Origin: a bacterium | Lineage (GTDB): Bacteria > Cyanobacteriota > Vampirovibrionia > Gastranaerophilales > Gastranaerophilaceae | Direction of reading: 5' to 3' | Length of the DNA stretch: 9,024 nucleotides | NCBI GenBank assembly: GCA_017995595.1 | Contig: JAGOIO010000041.1 | Coordinates: forward strand, 1 to 9,024 | Shown here: positions 1-6,583 of the stretch, piece by piece | Layout of the letters: each line of letters starts with the position of its first letter | How positions within the stretch are numbered: position 1 is the stretch's first letter | Notes under the pieces: generated by a model | What the model was told of the DNA's origin: nothing | The model's input: the letters and a program-made list of their open reading frames with translations, nothing else | Databases searched by the model: none | Translations under genes and position numbers: made by a program

Positions 1-427
1 AAGCCATGTTGATAATGCTACCAGTCTTTTGTTTCATCATAACCGGAGTAATAGCATGAATAAAGTTGAATGCAGACTTCAGGTTCACATTAATAACCAT
101 ATCCCATTGTTGTTCGCTCATACGCATCATCAAACCATCACGAGTGATACCAGCGTTATTAACAAGAATGTCTACACGACCGAAATCCTTAACAATCTCA
201 GCAACAACATTAGCTGTATCTTCAAAGTTTGCAGCGTTAGAAGCATAACCTTTAGCTTTTACGCCTAAAGCTTCTATTTCTTTTTCTGTATTTTTAGCAT
301 TTTCATCAATAACCAGGTCAGTGAATGCAATATTTGCTCCTTCAGAAGCAAACTTCAAAGCAATTGCTTTACCGATACCGCGAGCAGCTCCGGTTACAAT
401 AGCTGTTTTTCCATCTAATAATCCCAT
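1..427 (-). CDS. fabG: 3-oxoacyl-ACP reductase, FabG type (partial, N-terminal 142 residues)
   Basis: NADPH-dependent reductase of the short-chain dehydrogenase family; FabG reduces 3-oxoacyl-ACP to 3-hydroxyacyl-ACP in the cytoplasmic fatty-acid elongation cycle. The minus-strand reading starts at the ATG at 427-425 (MGLLDGKTAIVTG) and stays open to the window edge. Seen: the cofactor-binding TGAARGIG at residues 12-19, the NNAG motif at 90-93 and the NVNL segment at 113-116 with the catalytic Asn (N115). The catalytic Ser, Tyr and Lys lie beyond the edge; the frame breaks off at GSIINMA, just where the Ser is expected. It starts 24 bases after the TetR gene stop, so the two are probably co-transcribed. 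SDR enzymes are alike, so another 3-oxoacyl or acetoacetyl reductase is possible, but the N-terminal half is typical FabG. No Shine-Dalgarno sequence is visible. Confidence 0.9.
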   Translation of the reverse strand, partial: MGLLDGKTAIVTGAARGIGKAIALKFASEGANIAFTDLVIDENAKNTEKEIEALGVKAKGYASNAANFEDTANVVAEIVKDFGRVDILVNNAGITRDGLMMRMSEQQWDMVINVNLKSAFNFIHAITPVMMKQKTGSIINMA

Positions 428-451
428 AATAATTGTAATTTAATCGTTTAT

Positions 452-1048
452 TTATTGATTGATTTCTTTTCTTTGCAATGCACCATAAACTAAATTGGTA
501 ACGTATTTCTTACGGACTTCCGCATCCAAATTACGCCCCAGATGGCCACTAATATATGGAACTTCTATTCCTTTCACACAATAATGAACTATATTAGCTG
601 TAATGTTTACGTCATCGATCTGGAATACACCTTTCTCTTTTCCTTCAGCAAGAACAGCTCTTAAAAGTGCTATTTCCTTAGCATCAAATCTCCTTCGAAC
701 TCTTTCTACACGCCAGATATCACGAAAGAAATTAGCCTGCAAAGAGCCATTTCTGAAGACCACTTCTTTAATAGCATCCAAGCGAGTATAAATTAATTCT
801 ATTAGCTTCTCATCAGGGGAAATAGTCTTCTCTGCCACCCTTTTCATTGTTTCAGAAAGTATATCCAATTCAGATTCTACCACAGCAGAATAAATTTCAT
901 CTTTATTTTTGAAATAAGTATAAAGAGTACGTCGTCCTTTCTTAGATGCAAGGGCGATATCATTCATTGTAGTATTTTCAACTCCTGTTTGAGCGAAAAG
1001 CTGTCGAGCTACGTCTACTAGTTTAATTCTGGTTTTTGATACAGTCAT
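452..1048 (-). CDS. TetR/AcrR-family transcriptional regulator
   Basis: A 198-residue protein of usual TetR-family length. The N-terminal DNA-binding domain covers about residues 5-55: helix 1 includes VDVARQLFAQTG, and the helix-turn-helix lies around 27-46 (TMNDIALASKKGRRTLYTYF), followed by the family-typical KNKDEI. The rest is a mostly helical ligand and dimer domain without recognisable specificity. It lies directly upstream of the fabG-type gene on the same strand with a 24-base gap, so it probably controls that gene and itself, perhaps sensing an acyl-CoA, acyl-ACP or related lipid; the ligand is inference from context only. A promoter and an overlapping inverted repeat lie 34-71 bases upstream of its start. 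The ATG at 1048 is chosen because it precedes the first helix by the usual few residues and leaves a leader of about 27 bases. Confidence 0.9.
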   Translation of the reverse strand: MTVSKTRIKLVDVARQLFAQTGVENTTMNDIALASKKGRRTLYTYFKNKDEIYSAVVESELDILSETMKRVAEKTISPDEKLIELIYTRLDAIKEVVFRNGSLQANFFRDIWRVERVRRRFDAKEIALLRAVLAEGKEKGVFQIDDVNITANIVHYCVKGIEVPYISGHLGRNLDAEVRKKYVTNLVYGALQRKEINQ

Positions 1049-1081
1049 AGGCTATACCTGCACATTATTGTTTTATTTGAG

Positions 1082-1113
1082 CAAAAGTAGTTCTTTTCTT
1101 CTTATTATACAAG
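1082..1113 (-). promoter_or_regulatory. Predicted promoter of the tetR-fabG operon
   Basis: Read on the minus strand, TACTTTTG (1089-1082) matches the Bacteroides -7 consensus TAnnTTTG and is identical to the -7 boxes of both tRNA genes in this window. A CTTG (1113-1110) sits 20 bases upstream in the -33 position; the second tRNA gene uses the same CTTG. The predicted transcript would start near 1075, leaving a short leader before the TetR start codon at 1048. This is pattern matching only. Confidence 0.6.
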
Positions 1114-1119
1114 AAAAGA
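1092..1119. promoter_or_regulatory. Inverted repeat, candidate TetR-family operator
   Basis: TCTTTTCTT (1092-1100) and AAGAAAAGA (1111-1119) are exact reverse complements, 9 bp each with a 10-base spacer. The dyad covers the region between the -33 and -7 boxes and the -33 box itself in the predicted tetR promoter. TetR-family repressors commonly bind palindromes of about 15-30 bp that overlap their own promoter, so size and place both fit. The arms are simple purine/pyrimidine runs, so chance cannot be excluded. Confidence 0.45.
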
Positions 1120-1225
1120 TTTACTAATTTAATTAATCGTGTTATTCAATAATCAATTCATACAACTAAAACAGAGCACTTTACGTTCAATTTTTATTAT
1201 TATTGAAAATTTATTCTTAAAATAA

Positions 1226-1256
1226 TTTGTTTTATAAGATAAAAGCAGTACTTTTG
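1226..1256 (+). promoter_or_regulatory. Promoter of first initiator tRNA gene
   Basis: TTTG (1226-1229), a 19-base spacer and TACTTTTG (1249-1256) match the Bacteroides -33/-7 pattern. The -7 box ends 12 bases before the mature tRNA 5' end, which leaves a very short leader for RNase P. The second tRNA gene has the same box with the same spacing, which strengthens both calls. Confidence 0.75.
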
Positions 1257-1268
1257 CACTCACAATAT

Positions 1269-1341
<73 letters not shown>

Positions 1342-1347
1342 CTAAGT

Positions 1348-1378
1348 AAAGAGAATCAAGAAATTGGTTCTCTTTTTT
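1348..1378 (+). terminator. Intrinsic terminator of first tRNA gene
   Basis: AGAGAATCAA (1350-1359) pairs with TTGGTTCTCT (1364-1373), 10 bp including one G-U, around a GAAA tetraloop, followed by a run of T (1374-1378). It begins 6 bases after the tRNA end, so the tRNA is a single-gene transcript. Confidence 0.85.
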
Positions 1379-1821
1379 CATTTATAGCCATATTCCAGGT
1401 CATACCAAAAAAACTGTGGGATCCGTATTTCAAGCTAAATAAGCTTATACCAAAAACCTATAGGATTTATATTTTAAGCAAAAATATTGCATAGTCTTAA
1501 TATAAAGAATTTTATACCTCTTACACCTCATAATACAGCTCTAAAAGCCTTAATCTGACTGTGTTTTATCAATCATCCATTACGATGGACATTCTTAGAG
1601 TAAAGCTCATCCATTAAGCATTCATTTCTATATAATTACTAGCCAAGACATTCATAAAAACGGTTTATAGAAATCTAAAACACCGAACTAAGACAAATAG
1701 ACCTAATCAGAAAACAACAATAAGGGAACTAACTATTAATAGAAATAGAACAAAAAACAAAAATATAAGAAGTTGATAATCCGATTATTACAAAATATTC
1801 ATATAATAAACACATAAATAA
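1379..1821. other. Intergenic DNA between the two initiator tRNA genes, no gene seen
   Basis: AT-rich sequence of about 440 bases with no coding region that I can support on either strand. It holds a degenerate 45-bp tandem repeat near its left end (listed separately) and two copies of CATCCATTA (1574-1582 and 1608-1616). I see no remnant of a mobile element. Confidence 0.6.
1402..1483. repeat. Degenerate tandem repeat, two units with a 45-base period
   Basis: Units begin at ATACCAAAAA (1402 and 1447). Over the next 26 aligned bases they share GGAT, TATTT, AAGC and AAA at matching spacings, with about seven differences, six of them transitions in which the second unit has A or T where the first has G or C. 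The period is a multiple of three and the plus-strand frame reads IPKKLWDPYFKLNKL then IPKTYRIYILSKNIA before a stop, but there is no start codon and the tRNA terminator lies upstream, so coding is unlikely. Confidence 0.6.
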
Positions 1822-1852
1822 CTTGCTTTTTAAAATTAAAGTAGTACTTTTG
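1822..1852 (+). promoter_or_regulatory. Promoter of second initiator tRNA gene
   Basis: CTTG (1822-1825), a 19-base spacer and TACTTTTG (1845-1852), the same layout as in front of the first tRNA copy. The spacer sequence differs between the copies while spacing and -7 box are kept, as expected for a functional promoter. Confidence 0.75.
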
Positions 1853-1864
1853 CACTCACAACAT

Positions 1865-1937
<73 letters not shown>

Positions 1938-1943
1938 CTAAGT

Positions 1944-1974
1944 AAAGAGAATCAAGAGATTGGTTCTCTTTTTT
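1944..1974 (+). terminator. Intrinsic terminator of second tRNA gene
   Basis: The same 10-bp stem as after the first copy (1946-1955 with 1960-1969), a GAGA tetraloop in place of GAAA, and a T run (1970-1974). Both loops fit the stable GNRA class. Confidence 0.85.
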
Positions 1975-2419
1975 GTTTTTACTCCACAACATAGCATAAA
2001 GCAGAATCATTTTTTAAAAACCAACCATTTACTATGAATCCCGTTCAATTCCTAATTGGCCATAAATGCGATAAAATAAAATTTCCCGCACATGAATAGA
2101 AATAAGTGAATTACAAGAGAATAAGAAGGGAAGAAAAAGAGAATAAAAAAGTACAAAATACAAAACAAAAAACACAAAAAAGCATCTGATAATCAATGAT
2201 TATCAAACACAAAGTATTAAAGCAGCCACAAAAATATAGCCACAGAGAAAGATATAAAAAGTGCTACTAACAAATAGCTAAATAGAAAAAAGCCCTATAT
2301 AGCTCAAGATATAGATACAATCTATAGAGAAAAAAGATCTGAATAAAAAACTAGAGTTATAGGTGCACAAGATATATTGTCTGCTATCAAATAACAAACA
2401 ACATAAAAAGCACAACTAT
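1975..2419. other. Intergenic DNA downstream of the second tRNA gene, no gene seen
   Basis: About 445 bases, AT-rich and strongly purine-rich on the plus strand around 2095-2180. I see no coding region beyond a 21-codon ATG frame at 2034-2099, which I do not support. It separates the plus-strand tRNA unit from the minus-strand Ton operon, whose 3' end converges on it. Confidence 0.6.
2187..2205. repeat. Perfect 19-bp palindrome (9-1-9)
   Basis: TGATAATCA, one central A, TGATTATCA. The GATAAT...ATTATC halves recall iron- or metal-regulator boxes, but the half-site spacing is two bases shorter than the classical Fur box and no gene starts nearby, so no regulator is assigned. Confidence 0.4.
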
Positions 2420-2460
2420 TTTATGAAGAAGCAGAAATAAAAAATCTGCTTCTTCATAAA
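2420..2460 (-). terminator. Hairpin at the 3' end of the exbB-TPR operon
   Basis: A perfect 16-bp stem (2420-2435 with 2445-2460, TTTATGAAGAAGCAGA and its complement) with a 9-base loop, starting 13 bases after the TPR gene stop codon. In the minus-strand transcript the U run is in the loop and not after the stem, so it is not a textbook intrinsic terminator; it may act as a terminator with weak U tail or as a 3' stability hairpin. Its position right behind the last gene supports either role. Confidence 0.6.
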
Positions 2461-2473
2461 TATATTATTCTAG

Positions 2474-4123
2474 CTATTTCTTTTTCTTTGAGCCACTTAA
2501 GCCATCAAGGGCTTTAAGAGCAGTTGAGTTCCCAGGCTCTATCTTCAGAATTTTATTCCAATACCCTTTGGAAGTTTCATATTCGCTGGCATTCTTACTT
2601 TTTTCTCCAGCTACCAAATGGTAAAATCCTAAATAACTATAGCATTCTATAAGAACCGGATTATAGCGAGGATCATTTTTTGCTAAACAAATTTCGACAG
2701 TTTTTTCGTAATATGGTTTAGCTAAACCTTTTGTTGCTTCCGGATCTAAGTTAGAGTTTGCTCTTGCTCTCCAGCAATTACCTCTATAATTATCTGGCTC
2801 CATTTCGGCAACTTTAGTAAAAATACTATCAGCCTTCAATAAAGAAGAAGTTTTTATATTTGGAAGAATACCATCAGTATTTGCATATGAATAATATTTC
2901 TTACCCAATTCTACTAACTGATCAGCACTAGGTTTTGAAACATTACCTAAATATTTCTCATATGACTTTATAGCATTTACAGGATCTCCAGCCTGTTCGT
3001 AAAAACCAGAAATTGTAGATAAAAGATCAATTTTAGTAGTATCTGCTTCAATGGCTTTTTCAAAAGAAGCTATTGCTTCTGGATATTTTTTCTTTTCAGC
3101 TAATATGGTACCATTGTATGTATAATCAAAATATGAGAACTGAGCATCTTTTGATTTATTGAAGAAATTATCTGCAGCTACGGTGGCATCATCAAATTTC
3201 TTAAGCTCTACATTATTATACATTGCCAAACGGTTGAAAGCAGGATCCTGAGCATTAAGCTTCAAACCCATTTGCGCAATTTCTAAAGACTTGTTATAAT
3301 CTTTATTTAAGAAAAGTGTCATAGCATATTGCTTCAAATCGTCAGAATCATAATTTCCTGAAGCGATATACTCTCCATAATATTTTGCAGCATTGTCAAA
3401 GTCATTTTTAGCATAGTAAAGATCAGCTAATTCTTTGTTAGCAAGAGAGAAATTAGGTTCTTGTGTTTTAAGACGACCTAACATTTCAACTGCTAAAGCT
3501 TGATTCACATCACGATATGCACGAGCATACTTAACATAAGCTTCACGACAATTTGCATCAAACAAAATAGCTTGTTCATACATGCTACAAGCCTGACCTG
3601 CATCTTTTTTAGATTCGAAAATATCACCAGCAAAAACAAAAACAGGTGCATACTTTCTTGTTATTTTCTGTGCTCTTTCCAGATAATCATTTGCGGCTAA
3701 ATGCTCGCCATTTTCTAAATAAGCACGTCCAGCTTCCAAAATAAGATCAACGTTCTTCTTATTTTTTCCTTTTAAAACATTCTCAATTGCATCTTTTGCT
3801 TGAACAGCATTTGATTTAATCTGCAACTTTGCTAAACCAATATTATTCAAAGCACTCACAGCATCTAATGACAAGCCTTTTTTATAGTAGTATAAAGCAG
3901 AGTCATTCTTGCTCTCTCCAAAATAGACATTTCCTAAGAAGTAACAAGTTTCAGCAGAATTTGCAGAATTAGAATTCAATTCTTGAAACAATAGGACTTT
4001 AGCCTGTTTTTGGAAACCTGCCTTATAGAAAGAGATACCTTCACTATCCTTCGCTTGAAGTGGAGAAAAAGCAAAACTTGCTAAAAAGAGGATTGAAGAA
4101 AATATTAAGTTACATTTCATCAC
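2474..4123 (-). CDS. Exported tetratricopeptide repeat (TPR) protein
   Basis: A 549-residue protein with a Sec signal peptide at about residues 1-24 (hydrophobic LIFSSILFLASFAF, likely cut after PLQA), so it is periplasmic or bound to the envelope. The rest is helical with many TPR-like units, clearest around 57-90 (YFLGNVYFGESKNDSALYYYKK), 123-157, 226-258, 260-293, 334-366 (YNGTILAEKKKYPEAIASFEKA) and 367-395. TPR arrays are protein-binding scaffolds; there is no catalytic motif. It ends in KKKK with a second in-frame stop three codons on. It is the last gene of the block, 22 bases after the PstS-like gene, so it may help organise the Ton machinery or its client proteins; this is inference. 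ATG codons at residues 1 and 2 are equally possible starts. Confidence 0.88.
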   Translation of the reverse strand: MMKCNLIFSSILFLASFAFSPLQAKDSEGISFYKAGFQKQAKVLLFQELNSNSANSAETCYFLGNVYFGESKNDSALYYYKKGLSLDAVSALNNIGLAKLQIKSNAVQAKDAIENVLKGKNKKNVDLILEAGRAYLENGEHLAANDYLERAQKITRKYAPVFVFAGDIFESKKDAGQACSMYEQAILFDANCREAYVKYARAYRDVNQALAVEMLGRLKTQEPNFSLANKELADLYYAKNDFDNAAKYYGEYIASGNYDSDDLKQYAMTLFLNKDYNKSLEIAQMGLKLNAQDPAFNRLAMYNNVELKKFDDATVAADNFFNKSKDAQFSYFDYTYNGTILAEKKKYPEAIASFEKAIEADTTKIDLLSTISGFYEQAGDPVNAIKSYEKYLGNVSKPSADQLVELGKKYYSYANTDGILPNIKTSSLLKADSIFTKVAEMEPDNYRGNCWRARANSNLDPEATKGLAKPYYEKTVEICLAKNDPRYNPVLIECYSYLGFYHLVAGEKSKNASEYETSKGYWNKILKIEPGNSTALKALDGLSGSKKKK

Positions 4124-4145
4124 TTTGCAATTTTTAAATCAATAA

Positions 4146-5096
4146 TTAGTATTCGTCTTTAACATTTACAATACGCACCGGTTGTGTTGCAGGAACCAAA
4201 CCGGATTTAAGAATGATCATTTGTCCGCGATCTGAAGTTAAGAAATTAGCAAATCCCGAAGACAAACCTTGTCGAGGATCGTTAATTAACAAATATACTG
4301 CACGGTAAAAAGGATAATCGCCCAAAGCAATATAGGCTTGATAAGGTTTATAACTATTTGAACCATCTGCTATATTGTCTTTACTAACAGCCATTACCCG
4401 AACTTCCTTCTTAAAGGTTAAATTTGTTGTGTCATTTTTAGCACCTAACCAATTAACGCCAATAATCCCAATAGCATTCGGAGTTTTTGAAACATAATCA
4501 AAAACTTGAAGATTAGTCTTTTGAGCATTAATACCTTTAGATGCAAAAGGTTTTCCTAAACAAATAGAGTCCTTTGCAAAACGGACTGTACTTGAATTTG
4601 GATTATCGAAAACAATTTGAATATTACCCAATTTAGAATTTGGATAAATTTCTTTCCATTTAGTAATCTCACCAGTTAGTATCTTTCTAACCTGGCTTAC
4701 AGTAATAAGAGAATCTGGATTTTGATTATTAGTAATCAAACCAATACCATCATAAGCCATTATAACTTCACGTGGGAAAAACTTACGACTATTAAAAGAT
4801 TGAATTTCTTTAGAAGATAGTCTACGGGTGGAAATAACCAACCGTACACTATCTTTTAATAAACTATTTATAGCATCTACCTCACTACAATATTTAGGTT
4901 TTATATGAACCTCAGAATTAAGTCCTTCAAACACTGCAATTTCTTCTTCAAGAATAGGCTTAAAACCTTCATCAACAGCAACAGGAATTGTTCCCGATGT
5001 TAAAGTATCAGTCCACCCATCTTTTGGCTTATTATCTTTGCATGAACAAAGAAGCAAAAAGAATAATATTGGAATTAATTTGAAGAACTTCATCAT
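4146..5096 (-). CDS. PstS-like phosphate-binding-protein family lipoprotein
   Basis: A 316-residue protein of the periplasmic phosphate-binding (PBP-like) fold. The N terminus is a lipoprotein signal: hydrophobic PILFFLLL and lipobox LCSC with the lipidated Cys at 19. The SBP fold shows GTIPVAVDEGFKPILEEE (35-52), VISTRRL (88-93), an AYDGIGLITN strand (114-123), LTGEITKW (140-147), and the C-terminal GLVPATQPVRIV (299-310). In E. coli PstS phosphate is held partly by an Arg...SGT segment; the matching stretch here, FDNPNSSTVRF (163-173), keeps Ser and Thr but has no Gly or preceding Arg, so phosphate binding is uncertain. No pstC, pstA, pstB or phoU gene is near. Its ATG is one base after the tonB stop (TAAAATG), suggesting translational coupling and a role tied to the Ton system. 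Confidence 0.85.
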   Translation of the reverse strand: MMKFFKLIPILFFLLLCSCKDNKPKDGWTDTLTSGTIPVAVDEGFKPILEEEIAVFEGLNSEVHIKPKYCSEVDAINSLLKDSVRLVISTRRLSSKEIQSFNSRKFFPREVIMAYDGIGLITNNQNPDSLITVSQVRKILTGEITKWKEIYPNSKLGNIQIVFDNPNSSTVRFAKDSICLGKPFASKGINAQKTNLQVFDYVSKTPNAIGIIGVNWLGAKNDTTNLTFKKEVRVMAVSKDNIADGSNSYKPYQAYIALGDYPFYRAVYLLINDPRQGLSSGFANFLTSDRGQMIILKSGLVPATQPVRIVNVKDEY

Positions 5097-5097
5097 T

Positions 5098-5919
5098 TTA
5101 TTGTAATTTAAAGGTAATAGGCACTACATAATATACTGGAACGTTCACACCATTTTGTTTTCCAGGAATCCATCTAGGAAGAGTACGGATTACACGAAGA
5201 GCTTCTTTATCACAATAAGGATCCAAAGAACGCATTACTTGTGCATCTTTAACTTCACCAGTTTTAGAAACAACAAAACGAATATAAACTTTACCTTGAA
5301 CACCATTTTCCTGAGAAATTGTTGGATATCTCAATTTATCGAAAATGTATTTCAAAAGTTCTGCCTCACCACCAGGGAACTGAGGCATCTGTTCTACAGC
5401 TGTATAAGGTTTTTCTTCTACTTCTTCTACAGGAGCCTGAGTTACAACTTGCTTAATTTCAGCAATGTCTTTACCATGTTCCTCATCGTTACCTTTAACG
5501 TCTGCAATAGAAATTGTTACCTTAGTTTCTTGCAATTCTTCCTGACTCTTCATTTCGTCTTCATCTCTAACTTCAGAGTCTTTCTTAATTACAGGAGCAA
5601 CAAATTTCACAGAGCTCTTTAAAGGAGGAGGAGGAGGAGCGATTGGCTCAACCTTATTCAACTTTTTATCCTTTACTTCAGCTTCATCCAACTTAGATAA
5701 AGTAGTTACTTCAGTCATAACTTCTTTTTCTTCAGGAGTTGCCAATTTAATAAGTTCTGGTACAGCTACAAAGAATGCAGTCAAGAGAATGATAATCAGC
5801 ATAGACCAATTATGTCTCTTTGGAGCATCCATACGCATTTTATATGCACCGTACCCTTTATTTCTTCCTTCGAATATTAAGTCACACCATTCTTCAGAAG
5901 CTAAATTAATTTTTGCCAT
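5098..5919 (-). CDS. tonB: TonB family energy transducer
   Basis: A 273-residue inner-membrane protein that carries energy from the ExbB/ExbD motor across the periplasm to outer-membrane receptors. A cytoplasmic N terminus with the Bacteroidetes signature WCDLIFEGRNKGYGAYKMR (11-29) is followed by one membrane helix (about 39-58), a charged and proline-containing periplasmic spacer (APPPPP at 94-99, acidic stretch 114-170) and the TonB C-terminal domain from about 174 on. That domain starts with EQMPQFPGGEAELLKYI, typical of the phylum, and includes GKVYIRFVVSKTGEV (209-223) and the closing strand VYYVVPITFKLQ. The proline run is encoded by a GGA-type triplet repeat near 5625-5640. It is 30 bases after exbD and one base before the PstS-like gene, the fourth gene of the operon. 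Confidence 0.95.
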   Translation of the reverse strand: MAKINLASEEWCDLIFEGRNKGYGAYKMRMDAPKRHNWSMLIIILLTAFFVAVPELIKLATPEEKEVMTEVTTLSKLDEAEVKDKKLNKVEPIAPPPPPLKSSVKFVAPVIKKDSEVRDEDEMKSQEELQETKVTISIADVKGNDEEHGKDIAEIKQVVTQAPVEEVEEKPYTAVEQMPQFPGGEAELLKYIFDKLRYPTISQENGVQGKVYIRFVVSKTGEVKDAQVMRSLDPYCDKEALRVIRTLPRWIPGKQNGVNVPVYYVVPITFKLQ

Positions 5920-5949
5920 TTTACTTTCTTGTTTTAGTGTTTAACTTAA

Positions 5950-6576
5950 TTATTTGACACCTTGGGCAGTAGCTAATAAAGCTTTTTCGCCATCAGTGAT
6001 AGGTACAATAACATACTTACTAATACAGCAAATCTGCATTTCGTCTAGAGCATCAATAAGATTTTTGTATGTTGATTTGTCTGCTGCTTTGATAATAACT
6101 GTAGGAGAACCTTTTTCTTCCTTAGCTTCAGCAATTTTTGCAGCACATTCTTCAGCAGAAATTTTCAAATCCTTTTTCTGTTGTTTCAAATCATTAACCT
6201 TCGCTACAATACTTCTGTTTTTGCTCAGAAGTAAGTCTCTTATACCAGTAGCAGTATAAGAAGTCGCTTGCAACAAAGAATTATCACCAGCTTTAAACTC
6301 ACCTAGATAATAATAAACCTTATCGTTTTCACCAAGAACTAAAGTTACAGCTTGAGAAGCCTTAACTTTTGTTTGTTGAGATTCATCAACTTTATCATTT
6401 GTTGGCATACTTATTTCCATCGTTTGAGGTTTACTCAAAGATGTACAAAGCATGAAGAAAGTGATAAGCAACATGTTCATATCCACCATCGGCGTAAAGT
6501 CGACGCGGGTTTTCATTTTTTTCTGCTTTCCCTTTTTTCCTTTTCCGCTTTCTTTTTGTTCTACATCAGCGCTCAT
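5950..6576 (-). CDS. exbD: ExbD/TolR family biopolymer transporter (second copy in the operon)
   Basis: A 208-residue motor subunit that couples proton flow to TonB. A very basic cytoplasmic start (KGKKGKQKKMKTR, 12-24) leads into DFTPMVDMNMLLITFFML (26-43), the single membrane helix with the conserved Asp (D32) that takes up protons, and then a periplasmic domain. It is longer than E. coli ExbD (141 residues): about residues 118-155 form a charged, probably coiled-coil insertion (KVNDLKQQKKDLKISAEE). The C-terminal part has the usual beta-helix fold (SPTVIIKAADKSTYKNLIDALDEM, 157-180). It starts 7 bases after the preceding exbD, and tonB follows after 30 bases. The two ExbD proteins are only distantly similar, so they are not a recent duplicate. 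Confidence 0.93.
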   Translation of the reverse strand: MSADVEQKESGKGKKGKQKKMKTRVDFTPMVDMNMLLITFFMLCTSLSKPQTMEISMPTNDKVDESQQTKVKASQAVTLVLGENDKVYYYLGEFKAGDNSLLQATSYTATGIRDLLLSKNRSIVAKVNDLKQQKKDLKISAEECAAKIAEAKEEKGSPTVIIKAADKSTYKNLIDALDEMQICCISKYVIVPITDGEKALLATAQGVK

Positions 6577-6583
6577 ATTTCAT

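Noticed and set aside
29..268. Plus-strand frames opposite the fabG-type gene
   Set aside because: The minus-strand frame has clear SDR motifs; the opposite frames have no recognisable protein features.
2034..2099. A 21-codon ATG frame downstream of the second tRNA (MNPVQFLIGHKC...)
   Set aside because: Too short, without promoter or start signals, and behind a strong terminator.
2187..2205. Assignment as a Fur box
   Set aside because: The GATAAT and ATTATC halves are separated by 5 bases instead of 7 as in the classical box, and no gene starts nearby.
5155..5622. A 155-codon plus-strand frame opposite tonB
   Set aside because: Rich in Phe, Thr and Asn as expected from the antisense of a Lys/Glu-rich protein; tonB on the other strand is unambiguous.
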